A stretch of 64,000 nucleotides of DNA from Siderastrea radians (lineage: Eukaryota; Cnidaria; Anthozoa; Scleractinia; Rhizangiidae): NCBI GenBank assembly GCA_964017195.1, contig OZ024890.1:20531701-20595700 (forward strand), given 5' to 3'. Both the position numbers and the translations under genes were made by a program. The notes beneath the pieces were generated by a model that was not told the DNA's origin, made no database searches, and saw only the letters and a program-made list of their open reading frames with translations. Shown piece after piece: positions 44,785 through 56,800 of this stretch. Position 1 is the stretch's first letter, and every line of letters begins with the position of its first letter.

Positions 44785-44957
44785 ACCAAATTCTATAAAC
44801 CCGCTAGATAAGCCGGTCCTATGCCATATTTCTGCAGCAGCTAAAAAGCAACACTTCGGCGTTTTGCCGCGAGTTTGCAGAACAAACAAGAGATGTGTCA
44901 GCAGCTAACCGCTTTTTCATATGACGTCATTCCATACTTCCGTAAATCTAATTAAAA
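44785..44957. promoter_or_regulatory. Bidirectional promoter WRNIP1 / SYS1
   Basis: Only 173 bp separate the two divergent start codons. The interval holds a perfect CRE palindrome TGACGTCA (44922-44929), an ETS-like ACTTCCG (44937-44943), and AAAATGGCGGC (44954-44964), a YY1-type motif overlapping the SYS1 ATG. No TATA box is evident. If WRNIP1 used the upstream in-frame ATG at 44889 the gap would shrink to 68 bp, which favours the inner start. Confidence 0.7.
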
Positions 44958-47900
44958 ATGGCGGCTGGGTTCAGGTCATATGTGTGGGATCCGTGCCTAA
45001 TAATCTCGCAAATAGTCGCTGTTCAGTGTGTTTTCTACTTATTCTTGGCATTTTGGATTCTTCTAGTTGACTTCTGGACGGGATCTGCGCGTTCGTTGGA
45101 CCAGTTTTTTAGACCTAAGGTGAATACGACACTCCTTGTCGAGACCCAATTTTAGCTCGTTATCAAGATTGTCTTCTTTTGCCTCGGGAATTTTTATAAA
45201 TTGTCCATATCTCTTATTCCTAGGAACTCCATATTTCAACTTTTAAGGGAAAGATAACGATGGCAGCGTTTTGTCTAAATTCTTTGACTGGGTAAGTCAG
45301 AAACGTTCGACGAAGCTTTGATAAAATTCTGTTGCGATGAGTCGGCTGTGCTATTTAATTAAAGCTATCAGCTGTTTCTCGACAAAGTTTTGAAATGGAA
45401 ATTTGCCATAAACGTGATGTTGAGTTTTCAGCGTAATGTTGTTAGAATCAAACAAGCACGCGACATCATGAAAGGCTGTTGTTGTTGTTGTGTTAACACT
45501 CTAAAACTAGGATTTTTGAATTAAGATAACCATTCCTTGTTTTTAGTTCTCACATTCTCAAATTAGGAAATGTAACCTTGATTTTAAACTTTAATTTAAG
45601 AATATTTTTTTTCTCAAAACTATGACACAAAATTAAGAAATGTGCTCTTGATTTTAAACCTCATTTTAAGAATACTTTTTTTCTCAAAACTATGACACGA
45701 AATTAAGAAATGTGATCTTGATTTTAAACTTCATTTAAAGAACAAATTTGATCTTAAATCTAAGGCACAAAAAGAAGAAAAAATCTTATTATAAGAATTA
45801 GTATGATCGTGTCTTAATCGTCGTCTTAAAATAACAACGTGCTGGCTTTCTCGACACGCACTTCGCTCGACTTGGCGATGGAACACGCGCAGCAAAGAAG
45901 GCAATACTCCCTCCAAACCAAGAATGGTTACAAACCTCGCAAACAAGAGTCATCCGTGAGAAAACAGTGAGAATTCTCTCGTTTTTCTTGAAGCAGTCAG
46001 CCTCATGCGATTGCACATGAACAAACAGAAGTCATTTGCCGTGTTGTTTCCGGCATTAAAGATCGGTATTAGTTCGTATCTATACCAATTTTTAAATGAA
46101 ATCAGCATGTGAGTGCATGTTTGTCGAGTGGTTAACACGGGCGACTTCAAATCTGAAGAGCCGGGTTTGAGTCAGGTCGGTAGGTCTTTTTTTTCTTTTC
46201 TTTTCTTTGTTTTTTTGTTTTTTGTTTTTCTTGTAATTTGAGCGGCTTTTATTATTTGTTTTCTTTCCGTTCGTAAATGTGAAATCTTTTTTGAACCCAA
46301 ACATCTTTATTTAAATCGAAGAACTAGTAGCGCACGTATCGTAGCGGACATTTTTGTTTCTTGAATTGAGAACAGAATTGACCTGAAATCAAGTAAACAT
46401 GACTCTTTCGCTGAGTTTAAAACAAGAAAATTTGTAGGTTTTTTCTTATTTTAGGGGATTCTTATTTTGAGAAATTTTGCTAAAATTAAGAAAAGTTTGG
46501 AAATTAAGGACTTAAAAATAAGAAACAATTTGCCCTTACTACCGGAAAAAAAACAAGAATTTTTTGTCCTTAAATTAAGAAATCGGGTCTTAGAGTGTTA
46601 AGTTTTTAATTTCCCCAAGTTAAGCGTAAAATTACCATGGATCAATGAACTTATTATTTAATATTTTTAATGCGAAATTGAAAGTTTTAAACTGAGATCA
46701 TTAAGCAACTTTAGAGACAGCTTAATGGTCTTCTGCTAAATCATGAGCTGTGATTACTCTTCATTTTGGGAAAGACTTTAGCACCACCCCATACTTTGTC
46801 CAGTGGAACCCAACATGACAAAGTGCCAACGGACTGGCAATTAAAATGTGTTCATTATAACGGAGATTCCTTATGTTGGGGTCCTTTTCCATACATTTTA
46901 CTATTACTGGTACTAGGCTGAAGAATGTTGTTTATTATACTGGGGTCTTTCACCTTCGTTTCGTTATTGGGGTTCCAATGTACTGTGAATAATTTTGTAA
47001 CTGCAGGTTTGTTAGTCTTGATCCAGGGTTGGCAAGGGGTAGTCGACACATTTTGACACCGTCGTGACACGACAGTGTGTCCACTCCCTCTCCCTCCCTC
47101 CCACCCAAACTACTGAATTTTCTTCATTCTATAATTCTCTTTTGTCTGCAGGGCTGGTGGACTATGGGTGATAGTAAGAAGAGCCAAGCAAGTAAGTTTG
47201 ATTAAAGTCTTACTATATATTGTTCATTTATGGATGGGAGACAAAGGGGAAAAACTTCTTGGGCATCTTCAATTAACCCCAACTTTTTAGAAATTCTATG
47301 GCAGCCTCTCGCTGCTTTTCTTGCTCCACTTTTCGCCCTGACTGAAGTAAGACGTATCTGTTCTGTTCCGTTCCCTTAAGCCCCTCTATTCATTCATGTT
47401 GTGTAAGTATAGCTGTGGTAACAGACTGCGTGCATTGCCCTTTTCCATAGGTTACTTAATTTTCCCAACTAGTTTATTTTGTCATTTTAGATCTGAAATT
47501 TCTTCTGTCTCTTAACCATGAGCACCAGTCCATGAGCTTCACTTATTTGTCCAAAAATCTTGTTCAAAATCAGAGGTGTGGCTTATTGGGAGAACATCTC
47601 AGAAAAGTGCTGTTTGATAAATTTCTTTAGAATGACTGTTTTGATAAAATCCCCCCCCCCCCCCGCCAATGCAGCACCATAGTTCCATTAGAAACGAACC
47701 CCCTTGTTAGCTGTTCTGTTAAGGTATCAGCCACGGAAAAAAGTGTCATTTTTTCATAAATGAGATTTTTACATGCTCAGATAAATCTCTTCGAGAGTTT
47801 TCTTTCAAACAAAAAATTAGAAGAGAATAATGGCTCAGTGGAGAGTTACTAGGAGTAAAAGATTTTTCCTTTTTAATTATGGTAATTGCTCACTGACAAG

Positions 47901-49869
47901 TTCTCTTGCACCTGATTAACTTGATCACGTGAAATCGAAAGCGCTTCATGCGAAATGGTTTTTTTGTACGAAGTAAAGAGAGTTTTCTTTCACCTAAATG
48001 CATCATTAAGAAAACGGTTGTGTGTTTTGTCTTCCAAACCAGCAGTGAAAGAAAACAAAACCCTTGACAAAGAATGGGCAGTGAATTGGCGGAAAGCAAA
48101 CAAGGTTCATTTTATCGACGGGAGAAGTGGTTGCATCAATGATTTCCCTGGATTTTGCCGCGATTTTCGGCATCTTAATATCAACCTGGTCAGCATTTCA
48201 GGAAATATTCATAACATTTTCATTGTTACATGAAATACGGATTGAAATAAGGAAAAAATTTTTGTAAATAAAACGAAAATGCCGAATGTTTTCTCACGTC
48301 CAAGAGCGGTGAGTTGAAAGCTAATAAATTATTTTCTGCCGCTTGCCGCGTAAGATTACTCCTGTTACATGTTACCTGTCAAAGTTCTATAATTGTTTGA
48401 GAAAGGTGATCCCTCTCGGGTATCGATCAAAATAGAACTCACCGGACATTTGTCTTAATCTCATTACCGGCAAGACACCGCAGAAAATACAGTTTCCTTT
48501 TTTTCTCAAAAGTCAAATTTTGGTGAGTTGTGTATGTACGTTTTAAACTACAAGTTGACAGCAGCTAGACCAATTTGGATGAAATTTGGCCAGATTGTTG
48601 CCAGATACCGGTAATTTTCCTACAAAACCATGTCTGCGAATTTTAATCTCTCTTTTTGTTTTAAAGCTAGACCTTTTTTCTGCACAAAGTGCTAATTTAT
48701 TTGTCTTCTCTGACTTCATCTGCTAATAAAAGAAGAACAAACGCACTTTTCAAAAATCTGAGACACGGTTTTTTAGCCATAGGTGTCAAGAAGAGAATGC
48801 AGTGTTAATCGTTTTGTTTTCTTTGTTTCTGGAGGGAGTGGAACCTAATCTATTAAGACATGTATGTGTGAAAAAACGTTCCCATTTTCCAAACATGTTA
48901 AACTTCTGCCTCTTTTTGAATGTAAAGTCATTTTCTGGAATTATTAAGCTGCCAAAAAATGTATCGTTCACAGGGTTTTTCATGAAACCAACAAAAACTA
49001 GAGTGATCTGCATGCAAACGGTCCCGAAGGGTGGCTTATACCTTAACAGAATGATCTTGTTACTAACAGCAATTTTAAGTCACTTTTTTAGAACAACAGA
49101 AGGTCACCAGACCTTCAGTTGCATTGCATTTCTGTGGTTATTGGTCCTCCACAAGCAAGAAAATCCAGGAAAATACCACCCTGTTTTTGGGTACACTTGA
49201 AACCATTAAAGACTACTTCTTTCTCTTACAATCAAGTGTCTGGTTACTAAGCCTTCTACAAATGTGGATGTCGTAGCAAAACAAAAACATGCTTTTGTTG
49301 GTGGGTTTCATCGACCATCAATACAAAGAGTTTTGCTTTTCTGTAGAACCTTTTCTTCCAAAATTTACACTTCTAATCTCAGGGTGTGGCTTATCTGTGA
49401 GTGCAGCTTATAAGCCACAGAGTGTTTACATGGAGAGGTCATTGAAACCTCCTTCTAATCAAAAGGACTTTCTTTTGTGCAACATCAAATATGAAGTTTA
49501 ACCAGGGTTTTTAGCTGACAGAGGAAGTGAGGCTGAAATGTCTTTGGTTTAGTACATTGTGGTTCCAAACTGAATAGATTTTCTTTGAACTTAAGCATTT
49601 TTGGAAGGTATGAAAAGATATCAGTGGCCTAAGTTAACTAAAATTAATCTTGTGTGTTTTCTTTCCAGTGTCTGGACTTTTCAGCCACAGCCCACTTAAT
49701 TCACCTGATATTCTGCAGTATTTATGCTGGTTTTCCAACATCCTTGACGTGGTGGCTTCTTAACCTTGCGTGTATGGCACTAATGGCTGTCATAGGAGAA
49801 TTTGTCTGCATGAGAACTGAACTCAAAGCTATACCAGTGTCAGTTGCTTCAGTTAAATCTACAGTCTGA
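44958..49869 (+). CDS. SYS1: SYS1, Golgi-localised integral membrane protein
   Basis: Four exons: 44958-45119, 45224-45291, 47152-47191, 49669-49869; all GT-AG, phases close, product 156 aa, the same as human as I recall it. Sys1 is a small four-span protein of the trans-Golgi that recruits the ARL3/ARFRP1-type GTPase and so golgins. Landmarks are FRSYVWDPCLIISQIV at the N-terminus (first span), DFWTGSARSLDQFF, SLTGAGGLWVIVRRAKQ across the tiny third exon, CLDFSATAHLIHLIFCSIY, then FPTSLTWW and ALMAVIGEFVCMRTELKAIP near the end, matching the family closely. Introns 2 and 3 are 1.9 and 2.5 kb. Intron 2 holds a TTAA-flanked element; intron 3 has no recognisable gene. Confidence 0.96.
45493..46601. 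mobile_element. TTAA-flanked element, 1.1 kb, with internal ~66-bp repeats
   Basis: TTAA|CACTCTAAAAC on the left and GTCTTAGAGTG|TTAA on the right form inverted ends. Just inside the left end a 60-70 bp unit ('aattaagaaatgtg(a/c)tcttgattttaaac' ... 'tctcaaaactatgacac') repeats about three times between 45560 and 45770. Right-side 'aaattaagaa' motifs mirror it. It lies in SYS1 intron 2. Confidence 0.7.
46115..46182 (+). repeat. tRNA-like SINE head
   Basis: The sequence 'tgtttgtcgagtggttaaca' resembles an A box and 'gagccgggtttgagtc' a B box at tRNA spacing, followed by a long T-rich tract. The acceptor stem does not close. It lies inside the TTAA-flanked element at 45493-46601 and is read as a decayed tRNA-derived SINE. 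Confidence 0.4.
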
Positions 49870-51196
49870 CCCCAGTATACTTTCAGAACAATGTCTCGGG
49901 TCTGTTGTAGGCTACGCTGTCTGAATAGTGAAATGTGGAATGTGCGGGTGTTAATATTGCCAAGCCACAGTCCTATCAAGATGGCTGTAATGCAAAAAAA
50001 GGTCTGGCCAGAGAGTGAAAAATTGGAATCCTATTGGCATGTAGTGAAAGCTTGGATGCATTTTCCAGGGATTTGTCCTAAATGTGGCATCCAAAGAACA
50101 CCAATGTGCATTTCAGACCAATGTGCCACTTCCCATAAGTGCTCAAGACAGTAGGATATTGGATCCAGTTGCAGCTAATGCTAGACACTAAAAGCTGGTT
50201 TCCATACGATTGCAAAAAAGTCACAGTTGTCATCAAAAGGCATCCAATAATTACATTATTAATTAATAGTGACAGTTGTTGTTGTACCAAAATGCTACTG
50301 AATGCAAGATGGTTTTCCTTGCTCTAAAAGGGATTGTGAATTGCCATCATGTATCTACAGAATAGTATGCAAACTCAGATTTAAAGCGCATTTAGGGCTG
50401 AGCTCTACTCTACAAAGTCATATAAGTTAAAACTATGCTATTAGAAAAGCTACAAAAAGTGAAAGACTAAGTTTCTCAGTTGCAGTAAAAATACATCAAT
50501 TCTTAGAGCCTTAGAGGAATTTATGAAGTCATCACAGTAACTGTTTTCATGTCATATTTCTAGTCATGATAGATATCAATTAGCATCTTTCTTTACACAT
50601 GTCACTTGTTTGTCGAGAGGGGCTTTTCAGGGCCAATGAGACAAATAATGCCAATAAACATAAAGCTAAGAATCCCAGCTGGTGGGAAACAGACCAGCTA
50701 GCTGTTTACAAGTGTGAAGGCAAGGAGTTGAACTCAGGTGAAACAACTCCAGCTAGTGGCCAGATAAGAGCAGGACTTGATTTCAGATTTCAAGTCCCTG
50801 AGCAATTAACCTCACTTACGTCCAAAATTTCTCATGGCTTTACCAGCCGAGACATGTCAGATAACAACTGTGTTACACCAAAAATTTATCATGTACAAAC
50901 CAAGAAATGATGTGAAGAAACTAGCTGAACTTGAACAATGAGCCAAGCAGCTATATCATTGGTTGCCATGGAAATTTTCAGTTAATACAGACACTTTTTC
51001 TGGTCTCAGTGGCAATCATTGGTAGTGGAATTTCACTGAATTAGTGATAAAAACATTTCTGCAGTTTTATGCTTTAGTATTTTAAGTGCTAGCTGGATTT
51101 TTGTCAGTTTTGGATGACTTCTTTTCATGTCAACAACAAGGTCATGTAACTCAGCTCAGCTTCACAGAGGATATAAATTGGAAATTAACAAACAAT

Positions 51197-51624
51197 TTAA
51201 GACGGAATCCATTAGGAAATTGAGTAAATTTAATTTTCAGTGGACAAAAATCTCGTACCAGAATAATTTAAAGCATAGCGCATTCTTTTTTACATTTTTT
51301 GAGAGCTATGGTTGTAAGTTGTTACCTGTAGTAACCCCAAAGACAATTTCTTATAGGAGCCCGAGAAAATAAATATCAAATTTCACAAAATGAAGTCTTA
51401 CGCATAAAAATTTACCTATTTTACCCGTGTTTACACAATTCCTGTGAAATTTGAAATTTAATTTCACGGGCTCCCATAAGAAATTGTCTTTGGTGTTATT
51501 ACAGATAACTAATTGTGTCTATAGCTCTTAAAAAGTGTAAAAAAGAATGCGATAAACTTTAAATTATTCTGGTACAAGGTTTTTGTCCACTGGTTACTCA
51601 ATTTCCTGATGGATTCCATCTTAA
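51197..51624. mobile_element. TTAA-flanked foldback element
   Basis: The left arm begins TTAAGACGGAATCCATTAGG and the right arm ends 'tgatggattccatcTTAA'; the arms pair over about 160-170 bp ('tgtccactg', 'taatttaaag', 'aagacaatttcttat'). The centre is about 95 bp. No coding content. Confidence 0.82.
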
Positions 51625-53119
51625 TACCATATTAATATATTAATAAAGAATAAACTTAAGATAATAACACCTAAGTAGGGAGTGAGTTGGGATCCTCCAA
51701 ATAGCAGAGGCTAATCTAGTGGATGATCCCAATAAATATTTAGGTTGTATTTAGGTTTCGTTATTATATCCTGTTATTGTTAATTAAGTTTGAACTTGAC
51801 AAGGTCCAAAACAGCAATATTGATTGGAATCATTGGCAACTTTATGCCCTATTTATTTGGCAGCAAATCCCTCATACTTTTACCAGTTCATTTATCATTG
51901 CCACCACCATGCGAGCACCTCAAAATACTGAAATGCCTTACCTGAGCTTTGGTATTCTAGGGGCAGTCAGCTAAGAGGGAAGGGAATCTTGACAGTTGAA
52001 AATCAAGATGGCTCTGTGAAATGACCTGTGCAAATATCTTGGAATCTGTTCAATTTTCCTGTGTCAGGTGAATTCAAGTCTCACTGTTTCAACCCTGGCA
52101 AGCAAAATTTTGTTTTAGACTGCAATGTTTATTTAACTTTGGATTCTAGGTGGCTCACAATACAGGTGGTATTTCCAAATAAAATAAACGAGAAAAAAGT
52201 ATATGTTACAAACAATTATTAGGAATAAAAAATTATGTGATTTTGAATTTAAATACAGAATTCTTGGTTAATTTGTTCTTTCTACTCAAGACATAAGTCC
52301 TTTGAAAGCTGGTTAATGTTAGTACTGGAAATGGAACTTAAAAGAGAGGATCTTTTTGGTTACTATCTTTCTTGTATTGGAAGAGAGATATCAGCTCCAT
52401 GATGTCTTGCTGTGTTTTCGCATGCATGATGTACAGCACGTATGTCGCACTTTAAGTAAAGAGTATGAGATCATTGAGGACAGAAACTTCACTGCCACTT
52501 CAGTCTATTCACTGCCATTTCAAGAATTTCCTTAACTTTGTGTCAGCTGTTCAACAAGTACTTTAAGACAGCAATAGAAACTATTTCTAATGCACAGCAA
52601 ACTCATAAAATTGAATTAAGTAATGCCACAATTTCTTAATAAGCTAAATCATGGCTATAATGCCTTGTGATGAATTTTATTTGAGGTGACTCATACTTTG
52701 TGTGTGCGTGATACCGAGTATCTGCATAATAACCTGCTTAAATGTGTATCTACAATATATGCTTATTAGGCTTATGCCTATGAGTATACAAAACACTGTT
52801 GCAGAATACATGCTGTTTAAGCTCAAAAGAAACAATACATTGTGGTAAAATACTGTATACGCTAATGTGGTATGTTACAACGGCCAACTCCGAGGACGAT
52901 AGTCCATTGCATTGTGAAGTACATGACATAATCAAACATGGGCAGTAATATGGCCAGCTGCGATTTCATTTTGGGAGGGATGGGTTAATAATGTGCCGCA
53001 ACCACAGACACAGGAAATTTTTAAAAACCAAAAGAACTATAATACCCATGGGGTGGGGGAGGGTACTTAGCTATATTAGTGATGGGAAGGTACAATTGAG
53101 GCCAAATTTTTATACCCCA

Positions 53120-53216
53120 AAACTCCAACATGTTGTTCCAGAAAATATCCATACTCCCCCCATGGAGGGTTTTTTTGGTTTGAACCCCGCACCCCTCTGG
53201 AAATTCCAGTCTAGGC
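53120..53216 (-). repeat. Dispersed G-tract repeat, copy 3
   Basis: This is the reverse-complement copy of the family at 75-172 and 20490-20580: 'tggaattccaga'-type end, 'caaaccaaaaaaa', 'ccatggggg', and 'ttttctggaacaac' when read on the minus strand. It stands next to the hammerhead-like motif. Confidence 0.6.
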
Positions 53217-53294
53217 TCATACATTCCTTTAAAAATTTTGGCCTTTAAGACCCCCCCCCTCCCCTGCTTGTGCTCATTTGTCACTGGCAACACT

Positions 53295-53335
53295 TAAGCA
53301 CTGATGAAGGGGTTATATATCCCCGAAACGTCTGA
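53295..53335 (+). ncRNA. Hammerhead-ribozyme-like motif
   Basis: CTGATGA (53301-53307) is followed by a GGGG/CCCC stem with an AT-rich loop (53309-53324), then GAAAC (53325-53329) and GTC (53330-53332). These are the conserved hammerhead core elements in order. Stem III is only AC/GT with no loop, like the very short stem III reported for hammerheads in Penelope-like elements and retrozymes, which act as dimers. No second unit and no element were found nearby, so it is probably a fossil. Confidence 0.5.
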
Positions 53336-53831
53336 CTGTATTTTATGCAGTTTTCAGCACTCTAGAGATACAATTTATCTCTCAATATTTTTATTATCGA
53401 TCACTTATGTGTAAATATGGTGCATGTGAACTCACAATTGCAGTCAATAGCATGACTTTGACTGGTTGACCTGGAAATCAGTGTTTCAATGCTTGTTGAG
53501 TTATTATAAAATTGATCATTCTATAAACACCATCACTTAAATAATTAACTAAAGTTGATCTCTTTAAAAAAAATATGTGCATCACTGCTTATGAAAATTA
53601 TCACACCATAATTGAAGTGACTGATCTATAAATTAAATAAAACTCACATGAAGTGATTTCAAGTTAAAACCTAAAAATAATTAACATCAATTTTGGAAAA
53701 ATACTTCTTTTTATACAAAAAATAATTCATCTTAAAATATCTAGAGATAAAACGTTTCAAAAGGTAAAAAACTAATTAAAAATCATCTCCTTTTGTGGAA
53801 TAAATACTTCTACAGTATATTAATAAATAGT

Positions 53832-56800
53832 CTAGAGAGCAGGTGTTTGGCCATCTGTGAAGGAAAACAAAAAACAATGATTATCATGATTTTATTCCAA
53901 TAACACTGCAATTTCTTTCCCCGCATGCATTTTACACTATTGCGTAGTACACACAAATGAACACTGACACCAAAATACAACCAACTTGGGCAAGTCTAGC
54001 TTGGACCATGCACAAAATATCTAATTAATACATAATAGGGTTATGCATTGCCCAGATGTAGTTTTGTTAGTAGCTTTGCTAACCTCTTACCTAAGTTAAG
54101 AAACAAGTAGCTAAGGTCTATAGTTGTGAGAAATTTCTAATAATGAAGAGCCTTATAAATATTAGCTTTTCAAAGGTCCTTGTTGGCTTTGACAATAAAT
54201 GTTGGTCTGTGCAGGACAATTAAACCATAGGCAAGTAATCAAAAGCAGACCTTGTTGTAATGATTGAAAAATGTCCTTGCTTTCTCAGTCTTACAACTGA
54301 GAAATATATGGACTTGGATTTCCAGTGTTCTCCTTATCAGGCGGTAACCGGTAAAATTTACCACTTGCAGCACTGCTTGTTACCGGTTAGAACCACATAC
54401 TAAGGCCTGGATCAGAACATCCAACAGTTTTGGATTGTGAAAGGATTTATTATCGGATTGAATTCTGAAAAGATTTGTGTCAATTGTACTACATACCACG
54501 TCTTCTCGTTGTCCATGCGTGCGTACAATATTACACAAAGTCTTAACTATCTCAACGTTTCTAAGTTTGTTAAATGATAGTCTCATCTCAATGTTTCCCT
54601 CATCTTCCAACTGTCGACATTTCTCCATATCTTAGAACATTCGGAAACTGTTGTTATCTTCTCGACGTCTGTCCGTGTGTTAATATATTCTTAATTAATT
54701 AAGATGTTGTTAGCATTGTCGTAAGATACTAGTGTTATCTGTCTTCTCGACGTTTAACCGTACGCTGGTTTGCTCAGGTTTGTTCGTAATGTGTCGTTAG
54801 TATTGCCTTCTCCTTGGAGGTTTTCGTTTGTGCCTTTGTAAGGAATTTGTCTCATCTTCTAGGCATTTCTCTGTACGTTTTTTAGGTTTCTGTAAGCTTT
54901 TTCTTCACGACGTTTGTCTGTACATTAATACAGTAACAGTAAGCGCAAACATGAAGCGTTTTCAAGGATTTTCGAGGCGTGTGTGAGCCTAGTGTCGTGC
55001 GGGAAACATTCCGGGTCTCATGACGACACTTTAACTCCAGGATAGAAAAGGATTTTCAACAGAGCTGCTTTACCGGTTTAAAAAACTCACCTACCTGTTA
55101 CCCTGAAAACTAGGGAGAACACTGGATTTCTGATTGAATTGGAATGAATACATGTTGAACTTTATATAAGGAGTCTAAACACCTTATATTAGGAACAAGT
55201 CCTGATGTTATATACCTGAGTTCACGACTGTTGTGTCTGCTCCTTGGGCCACAAGAAATGTTTTCATTTCACTCTTTGGAAATAATACAACAAACACTGT
55301 TAAACAGAAATCTAAAATGCATGATAAGCAATCTTTCTGTGTGCACTGCAAGACATCAATCATGCTGATACAAACAAGACAAAACAAAACATCATGTGAT
55401 ATTTTTACATGTCTGGTGAAATTTTTACCCTCGAGCTGAAAGCCAAGAACAGCAGTAACTGTGGACATATTAAAATCATTGCAAAGGCGATCATTGTGGG
55501 CATTCTTAGGTTTCAGCTTGAAGATAGAATTCCCAAATGCATAAATTTGTTTGGTCACATTAACGTCACCCAGTCATCTATTAATTTTGCACATTGAAAT
55601 TAGCTGGAATTATGATCAAATATGATTCCCCCGTGCCCTGTTAAATTGTAACAGGGAACTTTGCACTGCACTAACTTAAAGTTTACACTCGTGCAAAACA
55701 TTAACTTGCCAATGGGTAGTTACTAAAAGAAGGAAAGAGCTACATAGATCTACAATGAGCTACAATGACCTACAACGATCTACAATGATCTACAATGACC
55801 TACAATGACCTACAGTGAGCTACAGCGATCAACCACAGTGACCTACAATGAGCTACAATGAGTTACAATGAGCTACAGTGAGCTTCAACGACCTGCAATG
55901 AGCTACAATGAGCTACAAAAAGTTACAATGAGCTAAAATTAGCTAGAAGGGGTTAATAGTATCACCATCCTCGCCTTTTTATACCGTAGCAAGGTTGGTC
56001 CTGCGAGAGGAGAATAATTAGCGACCATCCGATCACTTCAGAAAATCACCGGAAGTAAATAAAGACCGTTCTTTGCCATATTTTACGATTTTACGTTATC
56101 TTTTAACCGGAAGTGGCCTCGATTGTTTGTCGATGACCTGTCATGGGCGTAAAAAAAAGAAGCGCTCACAAGGTAGTACAGGTCATGTGAGAACGTGTCA
56201 TCTTAGCACTCGTTTATGTGCGTCAAAATATTCGCTAATTCGCACTCTAAAATGCTATTTCGAATAATAAAACAAAGATGATGTAACAGCATAATCTGAT
56301 TTCTGTGGCGCTGTTGGAGGCAACAATAGATAGTGGTGATGGTCAGGCCGAGCTTATCACCTCGCTGTTCAGATTTTGGCCTCTTTTGCTCCTGAGCTCA
56401 CAAAGGTCATTTTTAAATTTTGTCCCTCCCCGATCGGCCAGCCTGGCTCACTTCTAATCATATTTTGTAACATCATAACATGTATAGATGAAGTTACAGT
56501 ATTTTGGCGGTTAAGGCCCCACATGGATTATGTTCGGAAAATTGATTTTGTTGACAAGAAAATTATCAGGTTTTGATTTACACAATAAACCGCCACCCGG
56601 TGTGGCCATTAACTTCTAAATATTGGTCTTGTTTTTATTTGGTTTGCTATTTTCGTTCTAATGGGTTTATGTTGTGCCTTCTTCAATGACAAAGTGATCT
56701 CAAGCGAGATGCGATGCATAAATAAATAACTTTATTCCAACATTTCACTTAAACTTTTTTTATCACAAATGTTTTTACAAGGATAACGGTAATCTTCGGG

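Larger units (their letters stand above)
49870..53831. other. Intergenic, SYS1 3' side to ankyrin gene 3' end
   Basis: No supported gene. A 103-codon frame at 50599-50910 includes a segment (ATGCCAATAAACATAAAGC, 'ggagttgaactc') that looks like a decayed dispersed repeat rather than a gene. Contents I can name are a TTAA-flanked foldback (51197-51624), a G-tract repeat copy (53120-53216) and a hammerhead-like motif (53295-53335). Confidence 0.5.

Noticed and set aside
44785..44889. Upstream in-frame ATG (44889) as WRNIP1 start
   Set aside because: It would leave only 68 bp to SYS1, and the extra 35 residues do not resemble the family N-terminus, which starts just before the UBZ finger; kept as an alternative only.
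48802..49200. 132-codon open frame in SYS1 intron 3
   Set aside because: No recognisable domain and no splice signals linking it to SYS1; likely chance or decayed repeat.
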